NCBI GenBank assembly: GCA_027563935.2
Contig: CM050449.1
Coordinates: 82,119,178-82,183,177, forward strand
Length of the DNA stretch: 64,000 bases
From: Costus lasius
Taxonomy: Eukaryota > Streptophyta > Magnoliopsida > Zingiberales > Costaceae
Direction: 5' to 3'
Below are positions 11,084 through 22,994 of this stretch, piece after piece; position 1 is the stretch's first letter, and each line of letters starts with the position of its first letter. A program made the position numbers and the translations under genes. The notes beneath the pieces are model-generated. The model saw nothing but the letters and a program-made list of their open reading frames with translations, ran no database searches and was not told where the DNA came from.

Positions 11084-12979
11084 CTAGATCAGAGCATGAT
11101 CGAATGAATAGTTTATATGATTCAATCTATCAAAAGAATGGGGCTAGGTGCCCATTCTAGTGATGTTGAGAAGCCAATTATGCTTCAGGTCCAATAATGG
11201 GCAAGCCATAAGGCCTATGGCACCTATGAGTCTTGTACAGGAAGCCTTGAGCATGGATATGCTCTAGATATAGCTCAATGGGCTTATAGCCCAATGAGGA
11301 TTGAAGCAATAAGCGCCATTGGTGCTTGGCTTTAGTAAGATGGACACATATAAAGGATGGATCACTTCATTGGACCAAAAGCCCAATGAGCACTAGCTAG
11401 GCAACTACACTCTATAACAGATGAAGCAACGGGCTTTAGCCCAAGCCCGTTGTGGGGGTGCAAGGCATGAAAGCATTCAAACAACACATTTTGAGAAAAC
11501 ATTTTGCTAGCTAAGGATATGAATATGAAAACTAAAACTATGCTAACAGGTTTAGAAAATAGGTTTTGTAGTTTGTAATAAAAACAGAATTTACTTCTAC
11601 TCGCGAAATCAAAGTGCTTGAAAACGAAAGAGGACTTATAGTGAATCCCTTGAGTTGGAAAGGGCTTACCATTGCTTTTTTCACCGGTCCTACTTTGATG
11701 GAAGGTGTCGGTTACACACATGCATTACAACAAGCCAACAAATGCATGGGTGAGTGATAAAAGAATAAATGGCCTTACAAGCAAAACTTCAAGAGGGAGG
11801 TTATGCCTCCTAGTTATTTTGCTAGACAAAGGATGGACTTACTACTTAGAGGGGGAAGGGAAGAAGAAGTCAAGCTTGCAACTAGATCCTTGCATCCTTG
11901 TATAACCTACAACACCATAATTGAGTGTAATGCTTAAGAAAGAAGGGAGAAAAACACTAGAAAGTCGGCTAAGACACTTAGTTTGCTTGAAGGACTTCAT
12001 CAAGAGTGGGGCCTCGGCTTTGTTGAGTCTCCTTCATCCCAAGGTTGTTGAAGTTCTTCATCCCAAAGTTTCTAAAGTTCCTTGTGGTTAAGGAGGTTTG
12101 AAGAAGCTGCAACTCTCAGCTAGAGGAGGATGAGAAGAACGGAGGAGGTCTCGACCTTAGAGAAGAAGGGGGGAAGGGTTAGTGACACAAGCACCAAGGG
12201 GCAGCAATGACATAAGCATCAACATTTTCTAGCAACAATTGAACTATGTTTCATGCATGATGCGGTTACAAAATATAGGGCAAATAGCTAAGGGAAGGAG
12301 AGACATGTTCCCTAGACACATTCTTACAAGTGAAAGCAAGAAAACCGGTATTGATGAAGTTAGATTCCCTTCCTTCTTTGGGTAATTTCCCTTGGATTCT
12401 TCCCTCTAAAAGCATGGAGAAAATCTGCATTGTGGAGGTGCATTAATGGAGCTAATTCCGTTCCATTCACGGGCTATGGAGTGGCTTGAAACACTTGCTT
12501 TTGAATTCCTTCGCAAAATGAGAAGTGGGCAGCAAGTTGAGTGATAAAGCTTCCTTGGATGGGTGGAGATTTGGGTGAACTTTAATGGTGGCACATCCTT
12601 GCGATGAGGTGGCTGGTTTCTTCATTATCATCTTTGGCACACAACATCTATGCTAACATTGACTTGAGTATGAAGCTGACTTTGACTTGAGCTTGCCTAT
12701 GCAATTACATTATGCCATGCATTAACCTACTATGATGTGCTACATTAAAATGAATACGGAAACCTAATGAATGTAAGTACTTGGTGTAATTTAAGGGTCG
12801 ATCTAACCTAGAATGATGCATGCAATGCAAATGTAAGAAGGAATCTAAGGAAAGCCATATCTAGAGGGCTTCCTTTGAATCCTGGTGGACCTCCGAAGGC
12901 CCTGCCTTGGTCCCACATCAGCCCAAACCTAGTAGCTTATCCTAGGCACCTACTTAAGGTGCCACCAAAGAGGTGCCAC
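11084..12979. other. Unresolved non-coding stretch, probably old Copia LTR/leader DNA
   Basis: 11084-11088 is the right copy of the G1 target duplication, so the next bases continue the sequence broken at 912. Phrases such as GCGCCATTGGTGC and AGCCCAATGAG (11200-11390) recall the C2 LTR at 37750-38040, so at least the first 300 bases are probably the rest of that LTR. From about 11450 to 12850 I recognise nothing. A short imperfect duplication of TTCATCCCAA blocks lies at 12027-12085. Just before 12980 a stretch resembles a decayed tRNA-Met primer site, so part of this region may be the leader of the minus-strand Copia element whose LTR follows. Small ORFs here show no known domain. Confidence 0.45.
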
Positions 12980-14763
12980 TCTTGGAAATCCCCGGGCCAA
13001 TTTAAAAAATTAGAACAAAACCAACGCGATTGGCCTAAACTAGAATTCTGTGATGACATGTTCCCTTACAAGAGAAAACCGAAGGATGTGAATAATAGTA
13101 CCTTATTAAGCAATTTCTAAGAGCGTTGCCGATGATGAAGACGCATACGTGAACGTCCTCTGCAATCGTGCACACATGGACTCCTCGAAGTCTCTCCAAC
13201 CTCCACGCTTGGTGCTAGCTTCTGGAGATGAGATCGACGCCTATAGTTCTTCTCAACTTGCGTCTATGACAAGGAGAAGAGGGAGAGTTGGCGACAAGGA
13301 TTGGGAAGCATTTTCACTTGTCCCAGCCTTGATGCAAAATCTTCTAAGTGTTATCACCTTCAAGACCCTCATGCCAAGGACGAGAGGGGAGGCGACAACT
13401 GGAGATGACAGAAGAGAATAGGTGCAATGATCACCCAAGAAAGCCTCTCTATTTATAATAGATCAATTAGCTATTCTTGTTGATTATTTTTTATTAAATT
13501 TAATATATAAATATATTAAATAGAATGAAGAATGTGCCTAGGCCAAGTCATGATTAAATCTATTAAATATATTTTGCCAAATTGGTCAAGTATGAATAAA
13601 ATACATAATTAAATTCGTGTAACCGTAAATTAGCAAATATATTAATTCTTTTATTCATGTAGGAGCCTATTACAATTAAATATATAAATATATTTAATGT
13701 AAAATGCGCCTAGGCCAATTAATTAGCAAAGAGAAAAATTTTCTTGCCAATTAATAATTATATTTATTTATGTGACTTTTGTGCCAAGTCCAAACTTGCA
13801 CAAAGACCCTTGTTTGACTCATTTTGATAACACAGGTCAAAAGAGGTCAAAGGTGGTCCACTAGAAGTTAACTAGTGGTCAAACAAGAACTAAATAAAAT
13901 ATCATCTCTATAGACGAAATCACAAAGCATTAGTCTCCCAAAATGATCCGAATCATTAAATCACATAATGATTCGTTTTGAGGCTATCAATTAGTATGAG
14001 ACCTCGAGTGTTTAGGTGTGCGACTCTATATGTTCTTTAGACATTAGCAGTGATATTCTAAAATCATTACAAGTGATGAATGACACCTCGTAGTGCATCA
14101 TGGCTACTCAAGTCATCAGAATGGAGTCATTATCGATATCCCCTAAAACTGTGACAAAGTACAATAATGCATTTATCCTTTTGCGAGGCTAATGTCCAGA
14201 TTGGACAAGTGTGTCACACTTATTTAACCCAATCAAATAGTCATGACTAAATCAGGTTTTCACATGGGTATGGCCATACACTTTCAGTCATGCATCCATG
14301 TAGGAGTGCTACGGACATCAAGATTCCTCGCAAGGAAGGGGCAAATCCTCTCTTGGCATATTGAATATCTCCTATAGCTTATGATATACCCAATGACAAC
14401 CGTTATGACTTCCATACTATGATGAAGCGTTAGGTTGTATCAAAGTATATCACTCACCATATAAAGACGTCAATGCCCTTAAGTAAAGGACAAGCATATC
14501 TCTATCACTATGATATTCATCATGTGACACCAAGACGAATCATCACGGTGGGTTGGTCCAGTATATCTCTCTTGATATACCAATATGTCTGCGTTAGCAA
14601 CCCGTGCTCAACCAGTGCATAAACCAGCCTCAAATGTATCATAGTTGTCCCATATCCACTATGATACTCAACCGGGGACAAAAACTAAGACTACATAAAA
14701 TCTATCTCTTAGGGACATTGTCTATGCACATGTACATATGCGGCAGATGTACAAGGTGCATGA
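12980..14763 (-). repeat. Copia LTR, minus strand, interrupted by G2
   Basis: Block order matches the C5 LTR at 54098-56174 in the same orientation. The left end TCTTGGAAATCCCC resembles TGTTGGGAAACCCC, the TGCTAGCTTCTGG block resembles the GGTGCTAGCCTCGGG block, and the GACAAGTGTGTCA and GGTATGGCCATACACTTTCAGTCAT blocks are shared. The LTR is cut near its minus-strand start at 14763, where G2 is inserted. It is clearly diverged from C2, C3 and C5. No coding sequence is called inside it. Confidence 0.72.
13450..13457 (-). promoter_or_regulatory. Probable TATA box of the minus-strand Copia LTR
   Basis: Read on the minus strand this is TATAAATA, set in CTATTATAAATAGAGA. It occupies the same part of the LTR as the TATA-like CTATAAATA in the C2 LTR (38382-38390), several hundred bases before the LTR end, which fits a U3 promoter. 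Confidence 0.5.
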
Positions 14764-16551
14764 TGATGTGTCCGCAAGTGCACGGATACTTCAAAGTTAT
14801 AAAAGATATCGAAGCCACAGAGACCTATGCGCTAAGTACTAAATAATTAAGTTCTCACTAGTTAAGCAGACGATATACGATGGAATCGGTCAAAAGCAAA
14901 TGATTGAAAACTATTGTAAATTTCAGAGAGAAAGCATGGGACTAAGGTTTCATCCTCCTGATTTTATATGACTAGACATAAATAAGTGTTTGTCAGTTAT
15001 TCTTATCCTGATAAAAATAAAATTTACTTATAAAGAAATTACCTCCTCTTAGATGAACAATTTACACTGAACTAGTCTTCACTCTTGTGACTTTCTACTC
15101 ATTGCTAAATAAAAGTAAATCATACTAAATCATTAAATTTACTCTCATAAATTTAACTTCTAAAGTCAAAATCTCAAGTAAAATTAAATACTCTTGTATC
15201 TTAATTTTACAAGTTTTACTTAAGGGTTTCCAACAATCAAAATCACCTCTCGGTCCATATTATCATGTCTAAATCAATAAAATTCCTAGGTCAAAATACT
15301 AACATGTAAATATGCTTCAAAAATTAGAGTTTTTAGAACAAATCTATTCTCATAGACTAAGTTCTTAAAAACACAATTTAAGTGTTCTGAGTTCACAAAT
15401 CACCTCTCGGTCCATATTACGAACTCTATGACATGCTAATAATTTTAAGACTAGAAATTTAAAGATCAATAATCACAAAAGTAAAATTATCATTCTAAGA
15501 ATAACTTGACAAAATAAAAGTTATCTAGTCATTACAAAATTTAGGAAGGATTACTCCCTATGTCCCAAAAAGGTTTTTACGCTGTCATGATAGAAGAAAT
15601 ACAATAATAAATTATTCCAAAAAAATCAGAATTCGAAAAGAGGTAAAACAATGGTTTACTCATTATCACAGGTGTGTGAAATATTCCATAGCCCGTGATT
15701 TCTTTTGAAGAACAGTTGCTGAACAGTAGCCATGTCCACAAATGTGATGATTTCTCCTCCAATTGAACTCCTTCTAATCTGAAACCTTCTGTGTGTCTTC
15801 TCTTTCACGAGGCGCACTTTCCTTGAAAATTTGATCGCCGGAGATGGTCTACTTGCTTCGCAATGAGGAACCCTAACGCAACAGCGCCTCCCTCGATCTC
15901 TTTCTCTATTGTTGATCAAAATTAGGGATACTTGGCTTGAAATCTCCTCCTTGATTTATAGAACACTCTTCTTCTTTCAAATCTCAAAATCGTGTCCTAA
16001 ATCTCTTGAATTTGGCTTCACAAATCTCGGCTACAGAAACTTGGTGGAAGACTCGGGCAACGCGGCGACTTAATTAAGAATTATGGCCGTTTATTACGGT
16101 AGTGTTGTAATCTATTCTGTAAATTTTCCTAGAATAATTACGGCCCGTAAAAATTATTACAGTAGTGCCGTAATTCTCTCTGTGTAAAATTTCCAAGAAA
16201 CCATGCCCGGTAAAATAATCACGGCAGTGCCGTGATTCTTTCTGTAAACTCCAATAAAACCACGTCCGCGGAAATTATTACGGCAGGGCCGTAATTTCAC
16301 CTTAGCTCTATTTTCCTTGAAAATTTATAGATAATTTCTTCTTGATGTCTGGATTTTGTTCATATACTCAAATCATTCAAAAAAATTGAAATATGGTCCT
16401 TTTTCCCTGAAATATGCCAAAACCAAATAGAGGTAAAGATTCCAAACAAGCAAAGGTTTTAAGTCCAATTTAATGAAAATATGCTCAAAACAGGAGATAT
16501 TATGCATTAAAATCATAGTAAAAAAAAATACTATGTAAATACGATGCATCA
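14764..16551 (-). repeat. 3' LTR of G2
   Basis: On the plus strand it begins TGATGTGTCCGCAAG (reverse of the CTTGCGGA... end of the other Gypsy LTRs) and ends GATGCATCA at 16551, just before the PPT-side hairpin. Length 1788 bp, close to the G1 LTRs. A TTACGG/CCGTAA cluster lies at about 16080-16300. The TTTCGGTCC-type tract (rule-like CACCTCTCGGTCC at 15244 and 15404) occurs twice. Confidence 0.83.
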
Positions 16552-17850
16552 AAATACATAAGACTCAAACCTTGCTTGTCCTTAAGCAAATAGAATAAAG
16601 ATCAATGCTGAGTATGGTAATATAATTCTCTCATAAAAAATAAATATCTAAAACATAATCACCCATGGAAAATTTCCACTCCATGCTACATAAAACTGTA
16701 GATAAATACTCTGTCCTTAAAACTTAATTCTCAAGATTCACAACCTTAATCAAATAAAATTTCACAACCTGTATAATAAATTGAATCTCAATTTCATAAA
16801 TTCACCCAAGTTTCAGTTTAAATCTATAATACTTTTGTTTACAGGAATAGGATCTCCAAAATCTTTTTCCACTCAAAATTCTCTTCTCTCTTTTTTTTTA
16901 TTTTCAATTCAATTTTATTTTATTTTTTTTGCTTTTGACATACTCTAAATCGATTTTCACCTTTTTTTCTAGTGATGAATTTAGAGTACACTGACCACAT
17001 AGCCGATGTAATAAAACTCATATCTTTTTGGCCAGAAGAATCATAGCCTAAGACAGCAGAGTTAATGTCAAATGGCTTTTTCTTGGCATATGTCCACACA
17101 AACTTTTTATTTGGACTTCAACTCATATCTTCGGTACCACTGCTAATTTTTCGTAGTGCCAAGTAGATGAGTCATATAGCTCTCTTTTCTTTTTTTATTT
17201 TATTTTTGGATTTTGGATTCTTTCTTCCCAACAAATAGTATAATTAATCAAACATCAACCAGGCTAATCAATCAATATAAACTCAATAAATTATACTCAT
17301 ATGCTCATGTTATATGAAAAAGATGCTTCACTATCAAATTCATTCATCGAACATCATATCCATCCAAAATCTCATACATCATTTAAGGAAAAATTACAAT
17401 GAGAGGATATATATTAAAGAAATAGATTTATTACAAGAGACGTATCTTCATTCACAAACATTGATATGCATAGACTTCAATAAAGAAGGCGTTCAATCAT
17501 AATCATGCATCCATCCAATTTCCACAAAATCACATATCATCATAGAGAAATCCACACATACACGAAAAAACACATCCATAGAAAAAGAAATACAATTTCA
17601 AGAGTTATGCAATCCCCAATGCATTGCACCCACATGTGGTGCCAAATAACATCATTAAAAAACATCATAATATTCGAATACAACCAAATCGAATCAATAT
17701 TCAAACTCATAAGAACATAAAATTTGAAATCAAAGAGCACCAAACGCAAAAGGCATGACAGTGTGACCCTTTCCTACAAAAATTATGGATCATCAATGAT
17801 GTATAAGAACAAATAAAGTGTAGATAGGACAAAGAAATACTCACAAAGCA
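16552..17850 (-). other. G2 3' non-coding tail with conserved hairpin
   Basis: A/T-rich, with no credible ORF. The decayed form of the hairpin seen in G1 and G4 (TTGCTTGTCCTTAAGCAA) lies at 16572-16589. The stretch around 17125-17165 (TCTTCGGTACCACTG and GTGCCAAGTAGATGAGTC) is the reverse of the G1 block near 8860-8890. Small ORFs at 17314-17749 show no domain. Confidence 0.6.
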
Positions 17851-19203
17851 CTAATCATCTGCGTCAGTATCTGTCTCTTCATCATCCTCCTCATCTGGAG
17901 CAACCTCCCCCATAGGTTCACCTGGATCTTGTTCTCCTTCCTCACCCTCACTGCCAAATTGATGCCATAGGAATCCTTTCACTTCTTGGACATCATCATA
18001 CACATGTTGAACAGCATACACTTGCTCCATGAGGCGCCCTTGATGGTATACCTCAATAGATAGTGCTTGAAAATTGGCATCCTGGGCTGTGGACCAACCT
18101 CTATGAGGCTGTCCCGTACTTTGAGAAGAAGAGCCCTGTCTAGGCTCAGAAGAATTCATACCCATACCAAATGGGTCGTTACTCCCTCCCCAAGTAGGTG
18201 GTGGTGGTACATAATTGAGTGGGGTAGGAGTAGCATCTGCAGCTGCACTTGGGGAAAGCTTCTAGTTCCTCTGATTTTGGACTGTGGTTCTCTCCTTATT
18301 TGGCAGTGGTAAAGTTGGAGAACCAGGTCCGAAAATTAAACAATAGGCATCACCCTCTATAACAACCATTTTCATAGCAACGCATGGTGCCCAATCTATC
18401 CTTGGATTACCCCTTACAACTTCAATCCCATAAGGTTCTACACCCAAAGAGAGTGCAATAGGAGTAATAAAACCTCCTATAACAATAGCACCCTTTTTGC
18501 ACGTGCAACTTTATCAAATTGCTTTAACAGAAAGAAAGCTAAATCCACTTGAAACCCATGTAACATGCACCATAGAAAGTAGGGTTCAGATTGGCGTACC
18601 ATCTCGTCACTCTCACCCCATCCAAAAATTGTGTGTCCAATGACTCTATGAACATATCGAATACAAGGGTTTTGAGATACTTATTGCTCAAGCTGCTGAG
18701 GATGAAAAACTCAATTATGAAGTTATCTAATTCCAAAAGGCATTTTCAATGAAGGTTTGAGGTGGATGTGTCATTCCTCCTCATGGTATGTGGAAAATAG
18801 CCCTAATATCTCGGAGTGTAAGGCTCCTTTCAACGTTTGGAAGGTTAAAGGTGAGATGACCCTTCGCATCTTGTTCATGGTATTCATGGAGTTCAAAATC
18901 TAGACTGCTAAAGAATTCCAAAACAAGAGGAAGGTAAGTCTACGGCTGAATCTGAAAGAATTTCTTTGCCAAAATCTGATCAAACATCCAAAACACATCA
19001 TCTTGAAACCCTAGGATCTCCAAAGTGCGTTTATCAAGATATTTTGTGTTCACAATGCATCTGGTTAGTAGCATGTTATATCTTTCTTCTTGCGCTGCAT
19101 CTCTAAACACAATACCATATGGATTCTGAGGTGGAGGTGGTGTAGAAGAAGTTGGAGCCTTTCCTTTCCCTTTGGATACTACTAGTTTCACATTGGGTGC
19201 CAT
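17851..19203 (-). pseudogene. G2 extra ORF downstream of pol (Athila-type plant transposon protein), broken
   Basis: Second copy of the extra Athila ORF, better preserved than in G1. It starts with ATG at 19203 (MAPNVKLVVSKGKGK) and runs leftwards. The conserved segments are TKYLDKRTLEILGFQDDVFWM, then after a frame change SSLSNKYLKTLVFDMFIESLD with GVRVTRWYANLNPTFYG, then VEPYGIEVVRGNPRIDW. A stop near 18260 follows, then a segment with QALSIEVYHQGRLMEQ. The last 40 residues are strongly acidic (EEDDEETDTDADD) and end at 17851. Side by side with G1 the order of motifs is the same, so the acidic tail and the proline-rich centre are family features. No membrane segment or signal peptide is evident. 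Confidence 0.82.
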
Positions 19204-20015
19204 TCTAGCTAGAGTAATGTAATTGACTGGAAATAGAGACTGCCAAATGCTGAAACACGGTCGAGAATGCAGCTTGTAAATCTGGACTCCCACCCAAAAT
19301 CGATCTTCCAAACTCCTCAGGAAAGTGTTTCTCCATCCGGTGAAACCTTTGGAAGCAAATAGCAGCTCTAACGTAGCTTGAATCAGTTGGAATTGAAGTT
19401 CGGCGGAAAAACTTGAAACTCCTCTTCCTAGGTTAAATCGAGAATCTGACTTGTTGTAATACCGTTCTCAGATAGCCAAAAAGTGACCGAAAGGAGTCGT
19501 TGAAATATCTGGAAGCAATTGGAAACACGATCGAAGGGGCAGCACAAAATCGCCAAAACAACAGGTGAAACCCTAAAATACGGCAGGGGGTTTATATATA
19601 AAACTTTTGAAATTACGGCCGTACTAAAAATTACGGCACCCCCGTAAAACTTTCTGTAAAACTTCAAAATAGAAATACCATTGTAATATTAATTATGGTA
19701 CCGCTGTGAAATTCTCTGTAACAAAATCCCTTCAAATTGTGGTTGTAAAATATATTACGGTAACCCCATTTTTTTTATCAGAATAAAATTGTGGGTGTAA
19801 AATAAATTACTTCCCTGCTGTAAAACCTTCTGTAGAAAATCATCTAGACATTACGGCGGAAAAATAATTACTGCAGTGCCGTAAAACTTTCTAGCCGATA
19901 ATAGTGCAAAATTACGGCCGTAAAAATAATTACGGCCCTACCATAATGATGAAAAATCACTATTTTGCCATAGAAAATTTCAGACTCACCTACAAAAAAG
20001 GAAAAAGAAAAATTA
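19204..20015 (-). other. G2 non-coding stretch with TTACGG/CCGTAA cluster
   Basis: Lies upstream (in minus-strand sense) of the extra ORF. From about 19590 to 19935 there are repeated TTACGG and CCGTAA hexamers, as in the equivalent place in G1 (5613-6115) and G4 (62245-62435). No ORF is called. Confidence 0.65.
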
Positions 20016-20511
20016 GTATATATATATATATGTATATATATATGTATATACATATATATATATATATGTATATACATATATGTATATGTATGTATATACA
20101 TATATATATATATATGTATATACATATATGTATATGTATATACATATATGTATATGTATATACATATATGTATATGTATATACATATATGTATATGTATA
20201 TGTATATATGTATATGTATATACATATATGTATATGTATATGTATATATGTATATGTATATACATATATGTATATGTATATGTATATATGTATATGTATA
20301 TACATATATGTATATACATATACATATATACATATACATATACATATATGTATATACATATACATATATGTATATACATATATATATATATATATATATG
20401 TATACATATATATATGTATATATATATATATACATATATATATGTATACATATATATATATATATATGTATACATATATATATATATATGTATACATATA
20501 TATATGTATAC

Positions 20512-20544
<33 letters not shown>

Positions 20545-20967
20545 ATAGAAAAGCTAAAGTAAGAGTGCTTGGGTATATATATATATATGTATATATGTAT
20601 ATATATATGTATATGTATATATGTATATATATATGTATATACATATATGTATATGTATATACATATATGTATACATGTATATACATATATGTATATGTAT
20701 ATACATATATGTATATACATATACATATACATATATGTATATACATATACATATACATATATGTATATACATATACATATATGTATATACATGTATACAT
20801 ATATGTATATACATATACATATATGTATATACATGTATACATATATGTATATACATATATATATGTATATACATATATGTATATACATATATATATATGT
20901 ACATATATATACATGTATATGTATATATATGTACATATATATATATATATACATATATATATGTATG

Positions 20968-20999
<32 letters not shown>

Positions 21000-21100
21000 C
21001 ATATATATATGTATGTATATATATATATATACATACATATATATATGTATATATATATATATATATACATACATATATATATGTATATATATATATATAT
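20016..21100. repeat. TA/TG/CA microsatellite, duplicated as a unit of about 557 bp
   Basis: Two long arrays of alternating purine-pyrimidine sequence (TATATG, TACATA, TATGTATA) run from 20016 to 20543 and from 20574 to 21100. They are separated by 30 bases, AATAGAAAAGCTAAAGTAAG plus AGTGCTTGGG, and the same 30 bases follow the second array at 21101. The array and its unique flank were thus duplicated together. It sits just after the end of pol in G2, where G4 has only plain sequence (62480-62530). The long open frames made of Y, I, T, H, V and M are artefacts. Confidence 0.93.
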
Positions 21101-21162
21101 AATAGAAAAGCTAAAGTAAGAGTGCTTGGGTTGCCTCCCAAGAAGTGCTAATTTTTAGATCA

Positions 21163-21584
21163 CTAGCTTGACCGTTCTTCACTCAAATCTGATTGAGGCT
21201 CTTTGAGTTGCAATTTTATCCTTTCTTCGTTCTGTTCCTCTCTGTAATAATGTTTTAGCCTCAGACCATTGACCTTGAATTCTCCCGCTTTTTCACTCCA
21301 AATGTCCATAGCTCCATAAGGATAAGTCTTTTGTACCTGAAAAGGGCCGGACCATCGAGACATAAGTTTACCAGGAAAAAGTTTCATCCTTGAATTAAAT
21401 ATAAGAACAAAGTCACCTGGTTGAAATTCCTTTCTGAGAATATGTCGATCATGCCACCTTTTGGTCATCTCTTTATAAATCTTTGCATTTTCGTAAGCAG
21501 ATAGTCTAATCTTGTCTAGCTCGTTTAATTGTAATCTTCATTTTTCCCCCACGCTTTCGAGTCAAAATTTAAAGCTTTAATTGA
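21163..21584 (-). pseudogene. G2 integrase C-terminal region, frameshifted
   Basis: Reading leftwards, this carries the end of pol: [20 protein letters not shown] and [19 protein letters not shown], the small beta-rich fold at the C-terminus of Gypsy integrases, ending at [10 protein letters not shown] just before 21163. A frameshift between 21469 and 21584 separates it from the integrase core, although the connecting residues (IKALNFDSK) are recognisable there. No chromodomain is seen, as expected for Athila-type elements. Confidence 0.83.
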
Positions 21585-22457
21585 CTAGAACGCCTTGTGC
21601 CCAAGCTCTACAGGTAGATGACATGATTTACCATAAATTAACTGAAAAGGAGACATACCTATCGGTGTTTTGTAAGCTGTTCTGTATGCCCATAGTGCGT
21701 CATCAAGTTTAAAAGTCCAGTCCGTTCTCATTTGTGACACAGTTTTCTCTAAAATACCCTTAATCTCTCTATTCGATATCTCAACTTGACCACTTGTTTG
21801 GGGATGATAAGGTGTTAGAATTTTATGATTAACACTATATTTTCTAAGTAAGGCTAAAAATCTATGTTCTATAAAGCGTGAGCCTCCATCACTAATAACA
21901 ACTCTTGGCGTTCCAAAATGTGAAAAAATAATCTTTTTAAATAGTTTCACAACTACCCTAGAATCATTAGTAGAAGAAGCAAGAGCCTCAACCCACTTAG
22001 ATGCATAATCTACTACCACAAGAATGTATTTATTACCTCTAGATGGTGGGAACGGTCCCATGAAATCTTTCCCCCAAACATCAAAAATCTCAACCTCAAG
22101 TAAACTAGTAAGTGGCATCTCGTTTCTTATGTTAATGTTTCTTGTCCTTTGGCATCTATCACAAGATAATATAAGATTTCTAACATCCTTAAAAATTGAG
22201 GACCAACAAAATCCAGATTGTAAAACCTTAAAAGCAGTCTGTTGAGTACTAGCATGCCCTTCATAAGATGATACATGACACTGAAAAAGGATATCCATGA
22301 TTTCTTCTTCTGGTACACATTTCCTAAAAATCCCATCTGCACATCTTCGTAAAACATAAGGCTCATCCCAAAAATAGTGTTTTGCCTCAGCCAAAAATTT
22401 CTTTTTTCCTTGATAATTCAAATCCGGAGGAAAAACATTAGCAACTAAATAATTCAC
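21585..22457 (-). pseudogene. G2 integrase core (zinc-binding and catalytic domains)
   Basis: Inserts element cDNA into chromosomes. Within the 290-residue open stretch the zinc-binding residues H61, H68, C99 and C102 are present. The catalytic triad is D131 (GKDFMGP), D190 (VVISDGG) and E226 ([10 protein letters not shown]), with the canonical 35-residue gap between the second D and E. A further typical segment is [21 protein letters not shown] near the end. This part of the chain looks intact, but a stop just upstream (about 22500) and the frameshift downstream leave it isolated from the rest of the polyprotein. Confidence 0.9.
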
Positions 22458-22502
22458 TATATCAGCATACCATGGAGCCTTGATTTGTTCAATAGCTAAG
22501 AG

Positions 22503-22994
22503 TTAATCATCTGGAAATGACTCATTAATTATGTCACCTTTATCTGTGTCTGCAATTATTCTTGAAAGGTGATTTGCAACAAATTTTTTTGCTCCTTGCT
22601 TAACCTTAATCTCTATATCAAACTCTTGCAAAAGTAAGATCCATCGAATATGGCGCGGTTTGCTATCTTTTTTCAGCATCAAATACTTTACCACTGCATG
22701 ATCTGTATACACAACCTTGGAATTAATCAAATATGACCTAAATTTATCAAAAGCAAAAAACAATGGCCAAGAGCTCTTTTTTAGTGGTGGTGTAATTTTT
22801 CTGTGCTTCATCTAGGGTTCGGCTGGCATAGTAGATAACATAGGGCTTCTTCTCCTTCCTTTTTACAAGCACTGCTCCTACTAAATAGTCACTAGCGCCA
22901 CACATAAGCTTGAAAGGCAAACTCCAGTCAGACGGCTGCATGTTGGGCGCAGATATCAGAGCCTTCTTCAAATCCTAAAAAGCAGATAAATATC
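22503..22994 (-). pseudogene. G2 RNase H and end of RT, broken by frameshift and by the N1 insertion
   Basis: RNase H degrades the RNA strand during reverse transcription. From the right, translation gives DLKKALISAPNMQPSDWSLP, then [26 protein letters not shown]. After a frame change near 22780 it gives [20 protein letters not shown] and [24 protein letters not shown]. These are the standard motifs of Gypsy RNase H (TDHAALKYL-like). An in-frame TAG lies just before DLKKAL. The coding sequence ends at 22994, where N1 begins, so the RT core is absent here. Confidence 0.86.

Larger units (their letters stand above)
14764..22994 (-). mobile_element. G2: Athila-type Gypsy element, 3' half, minus strand
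   Basis: From left to right the plus strand shows the 3' LTR, the 3' tail, the extra ORF, the TTACGG/CCGTAA stretch, a TA-rich microsatellite, the integrase C-terminus, the integrase core and RNase H, all reading leftwards. The element stops at 22994 in the RT/RNase H joint, where N1 is inserted. Gag, protease and the first part of RT of a closely similar minus-strand Gypsy lie at 56175-57873 (G3) and could be the separated other half. Unlike G1, this copy kept integrase. Several frameshifts and stops make it non-functional. Confidence 0.85.

Noticed and set aside
11084..13440. Possible host exon region (frames at 11362, 11705, 12875, 13149)
   Set aside because: No domain, no splice-like structure that I can support, and the flanks are LTR sequence; left as unresolved.
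19868..21151. Several open frames of 160-400 codons on both strands made of Y, I, T, H, V, C and M
   Set aside because: They are translations of the TA/TG/CA microsatellite, which has no stop codons in most frames; no protein signal.
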